Part shown: positions 1 to 9,568 of the stretch, one piece after another
How the letters are laid out: every line of letters begins with the position of its first letter
Numbering within the stretch: the first letter of the stretch is position 1
NCBI GenBank assembly: GCA_030681365.1
Contig: JAUXWH010000099.1
Coordinates: forward strand, 1 to 40,300
From: Bradyrhizobium sp.
GTDB taxonomy: Bacteria; Pseudomonadota; Alphaproteobacteria; Rhizobiales; Xanthobacteraceae
DNA length: 40,300 nt
Direction: 5' to 3'
Notes under the pieces: model-generated
Told to the model about the DNA's origin: nothing
The model's database searches: none
What the model saw: the letters and a program-made list of their open reading frames with translations, nothing else
Program-made: the position numbers and the translations under genes

Positions 1-62
1 TCGCCGAATCTGCCAGGCGGGAGCGCCGTTTCGGCGGTCTGGCCGCGAAAACCGGATCGTGA
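1..62 (+). CDS. uppS: Undecaprenyl diphosphate synthase, C-terminal end only
   Basis: Only the last 19 codons are inside the window. Reading from base 3 gives a basic tail, [16 protein letters not shown], followed by TGA at 60-62. This resembles the C-terminus of UppS, the cis-prenyltransferase that makes the C55 lipid carrier for cell-wall synthesis. The identification rests mostly on position: uppS normally precedes cdsA and dxr in this operon. The stop overlaps the GTG start of cdsA by four bases (GTGA at 59-62), which suggests translational coupling. Confidence 0.72.
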   Translation, partial: AESARRERRFGGLAAKTGS

Positions 63-907
63 CCGAGGGCGAAGCCGCACCGGCGGCTGCCGCCGAGAAG
101 GGGTCGCGCAATCTGATGATGCGGGTGCTCGCCGCCCTGGTGCTCGCACCGGCAGCCATCGCCATCGCCTATGCCGGCGGCTTTCTGTGGGCCGCGCTGG
201 TGACGCTGGCCGCGATCGGCCTCTATGTCGAATGGCTCATGATCGTTGGCGCGGGGCGCGAGCCGCGCGTGATCGCGTCGGGCGCCGCGGCCCTTGCGAT
301 CGGCGGGATTTGCCTCGCATGGGGGCGGATCGATACCGCGCTCGTCGTGCTGGCCGTCGGTCTCGTCGCCGTTGCGTTGCTCTCGGGTGAACGGCGGCTC
401 TGGACCATGACGGGATTTCTCTACGCCGCCGCCGCCGAACTGGCATCGGTGCTGGTGCGGCTCGATCCGGTCAAGGGATTTGCCGCGCTGATGCTGGTCC
501 TGCTGGTCGTCTGGGCATCCGATATCGGCGGCTACTTTGCGGGCCGCGGTATCGGCGGACCCAAGCTGTGGCCGCGGGTCAGCCCCAAAAAGACCTGGGC
601 GGGCGCGGTCGGCGGCTTTGCCCTGAGCCTTGGCGTGGCCGGCGGCTTTGCCGCCTTCGGGTACGGTCAGGCCGGCCCGCTATTGCTGCTGGCTGCCGTT
701 CTCTCGATCGCGTCGCAACTCGGCGATCTGTTTGAATCCGCCGTAAAACGCCGTTTCGGCGTCAAGGATTCCAGTCACATCATCCCCGGGCATGGCGGGC
801 TGATGGATCGTCTCGATGGCTTCGTCGCCGCGATCGTCCTGGCTGCGATTTTCGGCCTTTTGCGGGGCGGCGCCGATGGCGTCGGCCGCGGTCTTAGGGT
901 TTGGTGA
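59..907 (+). CDS. cdsA: Phosphatidate cytidylyltransferase (CDP-diglyceride synthase)
   Basis: Transfers CMP from CTP to phosphatidic acid, giving CDP-diacylglycerol for all membrane phospholipids; an integral inner-membrane enzyme. The 282-residue protein is a chain of hydrophobic segments rich in Ala, Gly, Val and Leu. It carries the CDS-family signature near residues 226-254, with the runs [14 protein letters not shown] and [11 protein letters not shown] holding the conserved Ser, Lys-Arg, Lys-Asp, His-Gly-Gly and Asp-Arg-x-Asp positions. The GTG at 59 overlaps the uppS stop, so coupled translation fixes the start. dxr begins four bases after its stop. Length is normal for the family. Confidence 0.95.
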   Translation: MTEGEAAPAAAAEKGSRNLMMRVLAALVLAPAAIAIAYAGGFLWAALVTLAAIGLYVEWLMIVGAGREPRVIASGAAALAIGGICLAWGRIDTALVVLAVGLVAVALLSGERRLWTMTGFLYAAAAELASVLVRLDPVKGFAALMLVLLVVWASDIGGYFAGRGIGGPKLWPRVSPKKTWAGAVGGFALSLGVAGGFAAFGYGQAGPLLLLAAVLSIASQLGDLFESAVKRRFGVKDSSHIIPGHGGLMDRLDGFVAAIVLAAIFGLLRGGADGVGRGLRVW

Positions 908-911
908 AAAT

Positions 912-2135
912 ATGAGCGCTGTCCCGTTGCGTAACAATAAGGCCGCGGCATCTGCCGTGCGCTCCGTGACCGTGCTGGGCGCCACCGGCTCGATCGGCGA
1001 CAGCACGATGGATTTGCTGCGGGCCTCGCGCGACCGCTATCAAATCGAGGCCTTGACCGCGAACAGCAATGTCGAGGGGCTGGCGAAACTGGCCCGCGAA
1101 TTCGGCGCGCGTTTTGCCGCCGTGGCCGATCCCGGTCGCCTCGGCGAGTTGAAGGACGCGCTGGCCGGGACCCGCACCGAATGCGGCGCCGGCGAAAGCG
1201 CCATCATCGAAGCCGCGGCCCGTCCGGCCGACTGGGTCATGGCCGCCGTCAGCGGCGCGGCGGGATTGAAGCCTGCCCTTGCCGCCGTGGATCGCGGCGC
1301 GACCGTCGCGCTGGCCAACAAGGAATGCCTGGTCTGCGCCGGCGACTTCTTCATGCAGCGCGCGTTCAAGGCCGGGGCCTGCATCCTGCCGGCGGATTCG
1401 GAACATAACGCGCTGTTTCAGGCGCTGGCTTCCGGCAACCGCGAGGAGCTGGTCCGCGTCATCATCACCGCATCGGGCGGACCGTTCCGGACCTGGGCGG
1501 TCGCCGACATCGAGCAGGCGACGCTGGCGCAGGCGCTGAAACATCCGAACTGGAGCATGGGACAGAAGATCACCATCGATTCCGCGTCGATGATGAACAA
1601 GGGGCTTGAGGTCATCGAAGCCTCGTATCTGTTCGCACTGACGCCGAACGAGATCGACGTTCTGGTGCACCCGCAATCGATCATCCACGGCATGGTGGAA
1701 TTTTCGGATTGTTCCGTCGTGGGCCAGCTCGGCGCGCCCGACATGCGCACGCCGATCGCGCATTGCCTGGGATGGCCCGACCGGATCGTCGGACCCGCCG
1801 CCAAGCTCGATCTCGCCAAAATTGGGCAGCTGACCTTCGAGACGCCGGATTTCGACCGGTTCCCGGCGCTCCGGCTGGCTTACGATGCGCTGCGGACCGG
1901 GCGCGGCGCGACCACGGTCTACAATGCCGCCAATGAGGTCGCGGTGGCGGCCTTCATCGCCGGCAAGATCAAGTTCGGCGCGATCGCCCGGCTGGTCGAA
2001 GCCACCATGAACGACTGGATCCGCTCCGGGAACCTGGCGCCTTTGAGCTCGGCGGACGATGCGATTTCCGTTGACCATACTGCGCGAAATAAAGCTGCCT
2101 CCCTCTTGCCTCAAATTGCCTTAAAGGCATCCTAG
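912..2135 (+). CDS. dxr: 1-deoxy-D-xylulose 5-phosphate reductoisomerase
   Basis: Catalyses the NADPH-dependent rearrangement and reduction of DXP to MEP, the committed step of the non-mevalonate isoprenoid pathway; cytosolic. The 407-residue protein starts with an NADPH-binding GATGSIG (residues 23-29), then ALANKE, the metal/substrate segment [20 protein letters not shown], the loop [20 protein letters not shown], and [14 protein letters not shown], followed by the C-terminal [11 protein letters not shown]. The same frame stays open back to 816, inside cdsA, but the ATG at 912 lies just after the cdsA stop and gives the usual family length, so I chose it. Its product feeds the UppS substrate made upstream. 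Confidence 0.96.
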   Translation: MSAVPLRNNKAAASAVRSVTVLGATGSIGDSTMDLLRASRDRYQIEALTANSNVEGLAKLAREFGARFAAVADPGRLGELKDALAGTRTECGAGESAIIEAAARPADWVMAAVSGAAGLKPALAAVDRGATVALANKECLVCAGDFFMQRAFKAGACILPADSEHNALFQALASGNREELVRVIITASGGPFRTWAVADIEQATLAQALKHPNWSMGQKITIDSASMMNKGLEVIEASYLFALTPNEIDVLVHPQSIIHGMVEFSDCSVVGQLGAPDMRTPIAHCLGWPDRIVGPAAKLDLAKIGQLTFETPDFDRFPALRLAYDALRTGRGATTVYNAANEVAVAAFIAGKIKFGAIARLVEATMNDWIRSGNLAPLSSADDAISVDHTARNKAASLLPQIALKAS

Positions 2136-2178
2136 ACGATTGGGGACAGGGCCTGCGGCCCTGCTTGAGGGGAATTGG

Positions 2179-3330
2179 ATGTCTGAGTTTTTTCTAAATA
2201 GTTTCAATACGTTGAGCCATGGGTTCATCGGCTACATCATTCCCTTTTTGTTCGTGCTCACCATCGTCGTTTTCTTCCATGAGCTCGGCCATTTCCTGGT
2301 GGCGCGCTGGGCCGGCGTGAAGGTACTGACGTTCTCGCTCGGTTTCGGGCCGGAACTCGCCGGCTTCAACGACCGCCACGGCACCCGCTGGAAGATCTCG
2401 GCGATCCCGCTCGGCGGCTACGTCAAATTCTTCGGCGATGAGAGCGAGGCCTCGACGCCGTCGTCCGAAACGCTCTCCGCCATGACCGCGGAAGAGCGCG
2501 CCGGCAGTTTCCACCACAAGAAGGTCGGACCGCGCGCCGCGATCGTGGCGGCCGGCCCGATTGCCAATTTCCTGCTGGCAATCGTGATCTTTACCGGCCT
2601 GTTCACGTTCTTCGGCAAGCCGAGCACGACCGCGCGCGTCGACAAGGTGGAGGTGGGCAGTGCGGCCGACAAGGCCGGCTTCCAGGCTGGCGATATCGTA
2701 ACTTCGATCGATGGCACGGCCATCGGAAGCTTCTCCGAGATGCAGCGCATCGTCAGCACCCGCGCTGGCGAGCAACTGTCGTTCACGATCAAACGCGGCG
2801 ATTCCAGCCTGCAGATTCAGGGCACGCCGCAGCTTCGGGAAGTAAAGGATTCGTTCGGCAACGTTCACCGGCTCGGCGTGCTGGGAATCACCCGCGCGAC
2901 CAACCCCGGCGACGTGGTGACCGAGCGGGTGGATCCCGCCACCGCAGCATGGCTCGGCGTCAAGGAGACCTGGTTCGTGGTCGAGCGCACGATGGCCTAT
3001 ATCGGCGGCGTCTTCACCGGGCGCGAGGCGGCCGATCAGGTCGGCGGCCCGATCCGGATCGCTCAGATTTCGGGGCAGGTCGCCACCATCGGCGTTGCCG
3101 CCCTGGTGCACCTGGCCGCGGTGCTCTCGATCTCGATCGGACTGCTTAACCTGTTTCCGGTACCGTTGCTGGATGGCGGTCACCTTTTGTTCTATGCGGT
3201 CGAAGCCGTCCGCGGGCGTCCCTTGTCGGACCGGGCGCAGGAGATGGGGTTCCGAATCGGACTGGGCCTGGTGCTGATGCTGATGGTGTTTGCGACCTAT
3301 AACGACATCCTGCACCTGGCGGCATCGTGA
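2179..3330 (+). CDS. rseP: RseP-type site-2 zinc metalloprotease
   Basis: Intramembrane protease that cuts anti-sigma factors and leftover signal peptides in the inner membrane. The 383-residue protein has HELGH (residues 34-38) in its first transmembrane helix as the zinc site, one visible PDZ domain around 115-200 (with GFQAGDIVTSIDG), and the second active-site motif LDG at 331-333 near the end of the chain. Escherichia coli RseP is longer and has two PDZ domains; one PDZ is common in alphaproteobacteria. The ATG at 2179 is preceded by a GAGGGG ribosome-binding sequence; the frame is open back to 2140, but that start has nothing to support it. Confidence 0.95.
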   Translation: MSEFFLNSFNTLSHGFIGYIIPFLFVLTIVVFFHELGHFLVARWAGVKVLTFSLGFGPELAGFNDRHGTRWKISAIPLGGYVKFFGDESEASTPSSETLSAMTAEERAGSFHHKKVGPRAAIVAAGPIANFLLAIVIFTGLFTFFGKPSTTARVDKVEVGSAADKAGFQAGDIVTSIDGTAIGSFSEMQRIVSTRAGEQLSFTIKRGDSSLQIQGTPQLREVKDSFGNVHRLGVLGITRATNPGDVVTERVDPATAAWLGVKETWFVVERTMAYIGGVFTGREAADQVGGPIRIAQISGQVATIGVAALVHLAAVLSISIGLLNLFPVPLLDGGHLLFYAVEAVRGRPLSDRAQEMGFRIGLGLVLMLMVFATYNDILHLAAS

Positions 3331-3401
3331 GAAGGCTTTTTTGTGACGTGGCCGATAGGCAACGTCTTGGAATGAAAATGAAATTGCACTGCGATAGGAC
3401 G

Positions 3402-3418
3402 TTTGCCGCCCCGGCAAA
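3402..3418. promoter_or_regulatory. Perfect hairpin in the rseP-bamA spacer
   Basis: TTTGCCG (3402-3408), a three-base CCC loop and CGGCAAA (3412-3418) form a perfect inverted repeat in the 173-base gap between rseP and bamA. No run of T follows on the plus strand, so an intrinsic terminator is unlikely. It could be a processing or attenuation hairpin, or an operator next to a bamA promoter. A weak promoter-like pair, TTGCCG at 3403 and CTACAA at 3424, overlaps it with a short 15-base spacer. Function is unknown. Confidence 0.4.
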
Positions 3419-3503
3419 ATTGTCTACAAGCAGGGCAACGATTGGGAATCTGCCGGTTCGTGGGGATGCGGGCCGGCCGTGGAATAACAAGGGCGCTTGG
3501 CGC

Positions 3504-6050
3504 ATGAATGTTGGAATGCGAGTGCGGGGAGGCTTGTTGGCCACCCTGATCATGTTCGCGATGCCGGTCGCCGTTACGCTGGCCGCTCTGCTCGTGCCGT
3601 CTGCGGCCGTTGCCCAGACCGCTGCTTCGATCGTGGTGGAGGGGAACCGGCGCGTTGATGTGGAGACCGTCCGCTCGTATTTCAGGCCGGGACCCGGCGG
3701 GCGCCTCGATCAGGGCCGAATCGATGACGGCCTCAAGGCGCTGATCGAGACCGGCCTGTTCCAGGACGTGCGAATCAACCAGGCGGGCGGGCGTCTCGTG
3801 GTGACCGTGGTGGAAAACCCTGTCATCGGCCGCATCGCCTTCGAGGGTAACAAGAAAATCAAGGACGAACAGCTTTCGGGTGAAATTCAGTCGAAGCCGC
3901 GCGGCACGCTGTCGCGCCCGATGGTGCAGTCCGACACCCAGCGCATTGCCGAAATCTATCGCCGCTCGGGCCGCTATGATGTGCGCGTCGTTCCTGAAAT
4001 CATCGAGCAGCCGAATAACCGCGTCGATCTGGTTTTCACGGTTATCGAGGGCTCGAAAACCGGCGTCAAATCGATCGAATTCGTCGGCAACGTCGCCTAT
4101 TCGTCGTATCGCCTCAAGGACGTCATCAAGACCCGCGAGTCGAATCTGCTGAGCTTCCTGGGCGGGAACGACGTCTATGATCCCGACCGTGTCGAGGCCG
4201 ACCGCGACCTGATCCGCCGCTTCTATCTGAAGAACGGCTATGCCGACGTGCAGGTGATCGCCGCGCTGACGGAGTACGATCCGGACCGCAAGGGCTTCCT
4301 GGTCACCTTCAAGATCGAAGAAGGTCAGCAGTACCGGGTGGCCCAGGTCAATTTCGCCTCCAGCATCAGCACGCTCGACGGCAATACGCTTCGCAGCTTC
4401 TCGCGCATTCATGTCGGCTCGCTCTACAACGCCGAGGCGCTGGAGAAATCCGTCGAGGAGATGCAGATCGAGGCCTCGCGGCGCGGTTATGCCTTTGCGA
4501 TCGTGCGCCCGCGCGGTGACCGCAATTTCGAGGCACACACCGTCTCGATCACCTTTGGCATCGACGAAGGCCCGCGAACCTACATCGAGCGCATCAATGT
4601 GCGCGGCAACACCCGCACCCGCGACTACGTGATCCGCCGCGAATTCGACCTGGCGGAAGGTGACGCCTACAACCGGGCGCTGGTCGATCGCGCCGAGCGC
4701 CGCCTGAAAAATCTCGATTTCTTCAAGTCGGTGAAAATCACCGCCGAGCCCGGGTCTTCCAGCGACCGCGTGATCCTCGTGGTCGATCTGGAGGAAAAAT
4801 CGACCGGCGACTTCTCGGTGTCCGGCGGCTATTCGACGACCGATGGCGCGCTCGCCGAGGTCAGCGTTTCCGAGCGCAACTTCCTCGGCCGCGGTCTCTA
4901 TGCGAAAGCGTCGGTGACTTATGGCCAGTACGCGCGCGGTTACTCGCTGTCTTTCGTCGAGCCCTATCTGCTCGACTATCGCGTGGCGCTTGGACTCGAC
5001 CTGTTCCAGCGCGAACAACTCGCCAACTCCTATATTTCTTACGGCACCAGCACCATCGGCTTCAGCCCGAGGCTCGGGTTCAGCCTGCGGGAGGATCTGT
5101 CGCTGCAGCTTCGCTATTCGATCTATCAGCAGAAGATCTCGCTGCCGAATACCCTGCGGAACTGTAACAACAACCAGTTCCTGGCTGATGGCGTCACGCC
5201 GGATCCCTCGTACAATCCGAGCCCGGCCTTCATGGCCAACGGAAATCCGAATAATGGCTCCAACCTCTCGACGCTGGGCTGTTACTCTGACGGCGAAGCC
5301 TCGCTGCCGGTCCGCAAGGAACTGCAGAACGGCAAGACGCTGACGTCCTCGATCGGCTATTCGCTGAACTACAACACGCTGGACAACAACAAGAACCCGA
5401 CCGACGGCCTGCTGGTCGACTTCAAGCAGGACTTCGCCGGCATTGGCGGTGACGTCAGCTATCTGAAGACCGCGGTCGACGCGAAATTCTATACGCCGCT
5501 GGTTTCCGACGTCGTCGGCCTGATCCACGTGCAGGGCGGCATTCTCAACAAAATCGGCAGCACTGACCTGCGGATGCTCGATCATTTCCAGATGGGTCCC
5601 AATCTGGTCCGCGGCTTTGCGCCCAACGGCATCGGCCCGCGCGACATCAATCCCTACGGCACCGGCGACTCGCTGGGCGGCTCCAAGTATTGGGGCGTGT
5701 CGGCGGAATTGCAGATGCCATTCTGGTTCCTGCCGAAGGAAGTCGGCCTCAAGGGTTCGGTCTATGCGGATGCCGGCGGGCTCTACGACTACAAGGGAAC
5801 GACATCCTGGGCATTTACCAATGAAGCCAATGCGGTTGGCTGTGTTCCCGGGACGATCAATCCCGTCACGACCGGAACCTGTACCGGACTGGTCTACGAC
5901 AACGGCAATGTCGTGCGCACCTCGGTGGGTGTCGGCCTGATCTGGCAGTCGCCGTTCGGTCCGCTGCGCTTCGACTATGCGGTGCCGTTGACCAAGGGCA
6001 AGTTTGACCGCGTGCAGGAATTCAAGTTTGGCGGCGGGACATCGTTCTAG
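3504..6050 (+). CDS. bamA: Outer membrane protein assembly factor BamA
   Basis: Core of the BAM complex that folds and inserts beta-barrel proteins into the outer membrane. From the ATG at 3504 the 848-residue protein starts with a signal peptide (basic MNVGMRVRGG, a hydrophobic core, likely cleavage after AVA near residue 37). A run of POTRA repeats fills roughly residues 40-440. A C-terminal Omp85 barrel follows, containing the VRGF motif of loop 6 (in LVRGFAPNG) and ending in phenylalanine (GGGTSF), as BAM substrates do. The frame is open to 3327 but the extra 59 residues would hide the signal peptide. Its position next to rseP and lpxD is the usual proteobacterial order. Confidence 0.96.
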   Translation: MNVGMRVRGGLLATLIMFAMPVAVTLAALLVPSAAVAQTAASIVVEGNRRVDVETVRSYFRPGPGGRLDQGRIDDGLKALIETGLFQDVRINQAGGRLVVTVVENPVIGRIAFEGNKKIKDEQLSGEIQSKPRGTLSRPMVQSDTQRIAEIYRRSGRYDVRVVPEIIEQPNNRVDLVFTVIEGSKTGVKSIEFVGNVAYSSYRLKDVIKTRESNLLSFLGGNDVYDPDRVEADRDLIRRFYLKNGYADVQVIAALTEYDPDRKGFLVTFKIEEGQQYRVAQVNFASSISTLDGNTLRSFSRIHVGSLYNAEALEKSVEEMQIEASRRGYAFAIVRPRGDRNFEAHTVSITFGIDEGPRTYIERINVRGNTRTRDYVIRREFDLAEGDAYNRALVDRAERRLKNLDFFKSVKITAEPGSSSDRVILVVDLEEKSTGDFSVSGGYSTTDGALAEVSVSERNFLGRGLYAKASVTYGQYARGYSLSFVEPYLLDYRVALGLDLFQREQLANSYISYGTSTIGFSPRLGFSLREDLSLQLRYSIYQQKISLPNTLRNCNNNQFLADGVTPDPSYNPSPAFMANGNPNNGSNLSTLGCYSDGEASLPVRKELQNGKTLTSSIGYSLNYNTLDNNKNPTDGLLVDFKQDFAGIGGDVSYLKTAVDAKFYTPLVSDVVGLIHVQGGILNKIGSTDLRMLDHFQMGPNLVRGFAPNGIGPRDINPYGTGDSLGGSKYWGVSAELQMPFWFLPKEVGLKGSVYADAGGLYDYKGTTSWAFTNEANAVGCVPGTINPVTTGTCTGLVYDNGNVVRTSVGVGLIWQSPFGPLRFDYAVPLTKGKFDRVQEFKFGGGTSF

Positions 6051-6100
6051 GCGTTTTCGAGCGAAGCGGATTCCGGTTCGCGTGACGAAAGCGCGTCAAA
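6051..6100. repeat. Short palindromic intergenic repeat after bamA
   Basis: Immediately after the bamA stop, GCGTTTTCGAGCGAAGCGG, ATT and CCGGTTCGCGTGACG lead into AAAGCGCGTCAAAG. The segment folds on itself: CGAAGCGG against CCGGTTCG, and GCGTTTTCG loosely against CGAAAGCGC. I recall near-identical intergenic sequences many times over in Bradyrhizobium and other Rhizobiales genomes, so I call it a dispersed repeat; copy number here cannot be seen from one window. Confidence 0.6.
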
Positions 6101-6176
6101 GCAGAGACAGACCCCGGTTGTGATTGATCAGAACCGGGGCTCTCGTTCGATCACCGGCCGGACCGCGACGGGTGGA

Positions 6177-7244
6177 ATGGCGCAACCGACATTTTCCAGG
6201 CAACCGCCGTCGTCGACGCTGGCCGAAATCGCCGCGCTGACCAAGGCGGTTTTGGTCGATCCGTCCCGCGGCGGCCTCGAGGTCAGGGGGCTGGCTTCGC
6301 TCGAGGAGGCCGGTCCGATGCATCTGGCGTTCTTCGACAACCTGAAATACGCCGACCAGCTCGCTTCGACTAGGGCCGGAGCGTGCCTGGTCAGCGCGCG
6401 CTTCGAGGCCAGCGTCCCGGCCCATGTCGCGGTCCTGCGCGCGGCGCAGCCGTTTCGCGAATTCGTGACCATCGCCCGCGAGCTTTACCGCGACGCCCTG
6501 CGCCCGCAATCCTGGTTCGGCAACGCCGCCATCGCTCCCTCCGCCGTGATCGATCCGACGGCGCATCTGGAAGACGGCGTGATCGTCGATCCCCTGGCGG
6601 TGATCGGCCCGAACGTCGAAATCGGCGCCGGAACGGTGGTCGGTTCGGCCGCGGTGATCGGCGCCAATGTGCGAATCGGCCGGGACTGCAATGTCGGTGC
6701 ACATACCGCGATCCAGGCCGCGCTGATCGGCAACAACGTCCTGATCCATCCCGGCTGCAGCATCGGACAGGATGGCTACGGCTTCGTGTTCTTTGGCCCG
6801 GACGGCCACCTGAAAGTGCCGCAGACCGGCCGCGTCGTGATCCAGAACGACGTCGAGATCGGCGCCGGGACCACCATCGACCGCGGCAGCCTGCGCGACA
6901 CCGTGATCGGCGAAGGCACCAAAATCGACAATCAGGTCCAGATCGGTCACAATGTGACGATCGGCCGGCATTGCCTGCTGGCCGCTCAGATCGGGTTGGC
7001 GGGCAGTCTGACGATTGGTGACAATGTGGCGCTCGGCGCCAAGGTGGGGATCAACAATCACCTCAAGATCGGCGACGGCGCTCAGGTCACGGCCATGAGC
7101 GCGGTCAAGGATGACATTCCGGCCAACGGGCGCTGGGGCGGCCATTTCGCCAAGCCGACGCGGCAATGGTTCCGGGAGATCGTGGCGGTGGAACGTCTGG
7201 TGCGGGACGGCTCAGCCGAACCGAAGGGCGAGGGGCGGGAATGA
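6177..7244 (+). CDS. lpxD: UDP-3-O-(3-hydroxyacyl)glucosamine N-acyltransferase
   Basis: Third step of lipid A synthesis: adds a second 3-hydroxyacyl chain from acyl-ACP to the amino group of UDP-acylglucosamine, in the cytosol. The 355-residue protein has an N-terminal uridine-binding domain (about 1-110). A left-handed beta-helix of hexapeptide repeats follows (for example [15 protein letters not shown] and [11 protein letters not shown]); the His in QIGHN matches the catalytic histidine region. The ATG at 6177 sits after a GGTGG ribosome-binding sequence; the frame is open back to 6120 without a better start. Its TGA overlaps the fabZ start (ATGA). Confidence 0.95.
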   Translation: MAQPTFSRQPPSSTLAEIAALTKAVLVDPSRGGLEVRGLASLEEAGPMHLAFFDNLKYADQLASTRAGACLVSARFEASVPAHVAVLRAAQPFREFVTIARELYRDALRPQSWFGNAAIAPSAVIDPTAHLEDGVIVDPLAVIGPNVEIGAGTVVGSAAVIGANVRIGRDCNVGAHTAIQAALIGNNVLIHPGCSIGQDGYGFVFFGPDGHLKVPQTGRVVIQNDVEIGAGTTIDRGSLRDTVIGEGTKIDNQVQIGHNVTIGRHCLLAAQIGLAGSLTIGDNVALGAKVGINNHLKIGDGAQVTAMSAVKDDIPANGRWGGHFAKPTRQWFREIVAVERLVRDGSAEPKGEGRE

Positions 7245-7702
7245 TGGAGGAGGCAGCGGTCAGGTTTGCGCTGGTGGATATCAACGAGATCCTCAAGACG
7301 CTGCCGCATCGTTTTCCGATGTTGCTGATCGACAAGGTGATCAATATCCGGACCGATTACTCAGGCACCGGCATCAAGAATGTCACCTTCAACGAACCGC
7401 CGTTTCAGGGGCATTTTCCCGACCGCCCGGTCTACCCCGGGGTTATGATGATCGAAGCGATGGCGCAGACCGCCGGCGTGATCGGCATCAAGTCGGTCGA
7501 AGGCACCGAGAAGCCGCGCGCGGTCTATTTCCTTACCATCGACAAGTGCAAATTCCGCAAGCCGGTGATGCCCGGCGACACCGTCGAATATCACATGCGC
7601 AGCATCGGCCGCCGCAAGTCCATGTGGTGGTTTCACGGCGACGCCATCGTCAACGGCGTCACCGTCGCCGAGGCCGACGTCGGCGCGATGCTGACGGACT
7701 GA
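7241..7702 (+). CDS. fabZ: 3-hydroxyacyl-[acyl-carrier-protein] dehydratase FabZ
   Basis: Dehydrates 3-hydroxyacyl-ACP to trans-2-enoyl-ACP in fatty-acid elongation. It draws on the same 3-hydroxyacyl-ACP pool that LpxA and LpxD consume, which explains its place among lpx genes. The 153-residue hot-dog-fold protein has the active-site run [12 protein letters not shown], with catalytic His58, and Glu72 in [10 protein letters not shown]. The ATG at 7241 overlaps the lpxD stop by four bases and is preceded by AGGGGCGGG; a second ATG at 7244 is possible. The frame is open back to 7166 inside lpxD, which I reject as the start. Confidence 0.95.
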   Translation: MMEEAAVRFALVDINEILKTLPHRFPMLLIDKVINIRTDYSGTGIKNVTFNEPPFQGHFPDRPVYPGVMMIEAMAQTAGVIGIKSVEGTEKPRAVYFLTIDKCKFRKPVMPGDTVEYHMRSIGRRKSMWWFHGDAIVNGVTVAEADVGAMLTD

Positions 7703-7885
7703 CCGGACGCCAGGCGCGGCCGGCGCCGGTCACCCTCGCAAATCGCCGACGAAAGCGCGCCGGATCCGGACTCGACCGCGACACACAGCGTAACCATACG
7801 TCACTGGACAGGTCAGGGATGTCGCGCTAACCACCGGAAAACCTTACACATTAGCCTCCACCCTTTGGCTGCACCGGACCCTTCG

Positions 7886-8689
7886 ATGAGCATGATCGAT
7901 CCCACCGCGCGGGTGGAGGATGGCGCCGTGATCGGCGAGGGCACCTCGATCGGTCCCTACTGCATCGTCGGCCCCGACGTCGTGATTGGCGCCAACTGCA
8001 AGCTGGTCGCGCATGTCTACGTCACCGCGCAGACCACGATCGGCGACGGCTGCACGATCTATCCGTTCGTTTCGCTCGGCACCCCGCCGCAATCGCTGGG
8101 CTGGCGCGGCGAACTGACAAAGCTTCAAATCGGCCAGGGCTGTACCATCCGCGAGCAGTCGACCATGAGCGCCGGCACCGTGGCCGGCGGCGGCATCACC
8201 CGCGTCGGGGATCGCGGTTACTTCATGAATTGCAGCCATGTCGGGCACGACTGCGTGGTCGGCGACGACGCGATCTTCGCGACCTCGGCGACGCTGGGCG
8301 GCCACTGCGAGATCGGCGATTTCGTCTTCATGGGCGGCCTGTCGGCGGTGCACCAGTTCGGCCGCGTCGGCTCGCAGGTGATGATCAGCGCGCTCACCGC
8401 CGTACGCGGCGACGTGATCCCGTACGGCCTTGCGAACGGCCAGTTCGCACGTCTCACCGGCCTCAACATCGTCGGCATGAAACGCCGCAAATTCACCCGC
8501 GAACGTTTGGCGAAGGTTCGATCGTTTTACCTGAAGCTGTTTCACGGCCCGGGCGTGTTTGCCGATCGCCTGAATGAAGCGCGACATCTGGCGGGCGCCG
8601 ATCCCGCGATTGCGGAAATCCTGGATTTCATCGATGCCGGAAAACATCGCGAATTGTGCCAGCCGCTGAAGGCCGGCAAAGCGCCTTGA
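7886..8689 (+). CDS. lpxA: UDP-N-acetylglucosamine O-acyltransferase
   Basis: First step of lipid A synthesis: moves a 3-hydroxyacyl chain from ACP to the 3-OH of UDP-GlcNAc. The 267-residue protein is a hexapeptide-repeat beta-helix (IGEGTSIGPYCIVGP and similar) followed by an alpha-helical C-terminal domain from about 190. The active-site run NCSHVGHDCVVG holds His118 and His121; His121 aligns with the catalytic histidine of the E. coli enzyme by motif. The ATG at 7886 gives the family start MSMIDPTARV; an in-frame TTG at 7865 is less likely. A 183-base gap separates it from fabZ, with no clear regulatory signal. Confidence 0.95.
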   Translation: MSMIDPTARVEDGAVIGEGTSIGPYCIVGPDVVIGANCKLVAHVYVTAQTTIGDGCTIYPFVSLGTPPQSLGWRGELTKLQIGQGCTIREQSTMSAGTVAGGGITRVGDRGYFMNCSHVGHDCVVGDDAIFATSATLGGHCEIGDFVFMGGLSAVHQFGRVGSQVMISALTAVRGDVIPYGLANGQFARLTGLNIVGMKRRKFTRERLAKVRSFYLKLFHGPGVFADRLNEARHLAGADPAIAEILDFIDAGKHRELCQPLKAGKAP

Positions 8690-8710
8690 TCCTGAACCCG
8701 GAAGCAAGCC

Positions 8711-9568
8711 ATGGCGGATGAGGCTTTGCAGATTTCATCTCCGGTCGGCGTGATCGCGGGCGGCGGCGTCATGCCGGTCGCGGTCGCGGACTCGCTGATC
8801 GCGCGCGGCATCGATCCCGTGCTGTTCGCGCTGAAGGGCGCCTGCGATCCGGTAGCCGTGGCGCGCTTTCGCCATCACTGGATTTCGGTCGGCCAGGTCG
8901 GCCGGGCCATGAAGCTGTTTCGCAGCGAGAACTGCCGCGACCTCGTCTTCATCGGCACCCTGGTGCGGCCAGCGCTGTCGGAAATCCGGCTGGACTGGAC
9001 CACGCTTCGCGTGCTCGGCCGGGTGTGGGCCGCGTTCCGCGGTGGCGACGATCATTTGCTGTCCGGCATCGGCCGCATTCTCGAGCAGGACGGATTCCGC
9101 ATGGTCGGAATCAAGGATGTCGCCCCCGACCTGCTGATGCCGGAGGGATGCGTCACCGGCATTGGGCCGGATGACAAGGCGGCCGCCGACATCGCGCGCG
9201 GGCGTGACGTGCTGCGGGCGCTGAGCCCGTTCGATATCGGCCAGGCGACCATCGTGATCGACGGCCACGTGGTCGGCGTGGAAGACATCGAGGGGACAGA
9301 CGGCCTTTTGGCGCGGGTCGCGCGGCTGCGCGGCGAGGGCCGGATCCGCGCCAGGGCGCCGCGCGGCGTGCTGGTGAAGGCGCCGAAGAGCGGGCAGGAT
9401 TTGCGCTTCGATCTTCCGACCATCGGGCCACGAACGGTCGAGGGCGCGGTCAAGGCTGGCCTCGCCGGAATTGCCATCGTCGCCGGCCATACCATCGTCG
9501 TCGACCCGCAGGCCATGATCGAGGCTGCCGACGCCGCGGGCCTGTTCGTGACGGGGCTGTCGGCGTGA
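8711..9568 (+). CDS. lpxI: UDP-2,3-diacylglucosamine pyrophosphatase LpxI
   Basis: Hydrolyses UDP-2,3-diacylglucosamine to lipid X plus UMP, the step done by LpxH in gammaproteobacteria; alphaproteobacteria use the unrelated LpxI (formerly DUF1009). The 285-residue protein shows the family pattern: an N-terminal segment beginning VGVIAGGGVMPV, a central RMVGIKDVAPDLLMPEGCVTG, and the C-terminal domain with VLVKAPKSGQDLRFDLPTIG. Its position between lpxA and lpxB matches the LpxI gene order in Caulobacter and rhizobia. The stop overlaps the GTG start of lpxB (GTGA at 9565-9568). Confidence 0.93.
   Translation: MADEALQISSPVGVIAGGGVMPVAVADSLIARGIDPVLFALKGACDPVAVARFRHHWISVGQVGRAMKLFRSENCRDLVFIGTLVRPALSEIRLDWTTLRVLGRVWAAFRGGDDHLLSGIGRILEQDGFRMVGIKDVAPDLLMPEGCVTGIGPDDKAAADIARGRDVLRALSPFDIGQATIVIDGHVVGVEDIEGTDGLLARVARLRGEGRIRARAPRGVLVKAPKSGQDLRFDLPTIGPRTVEGAVKAGLAGIAIVAGHTIVVDPQAMIEAADAAGLFVTGLSA

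Noticed and set aside
3297..5585. Minus-strand open frame of 762 codons opposite bamA
   Set aside because: Long, but antisense to BamA, which has a signal peptide, VRGF motif and terminal Phe. High-GC codon bias leaves such shadows open.
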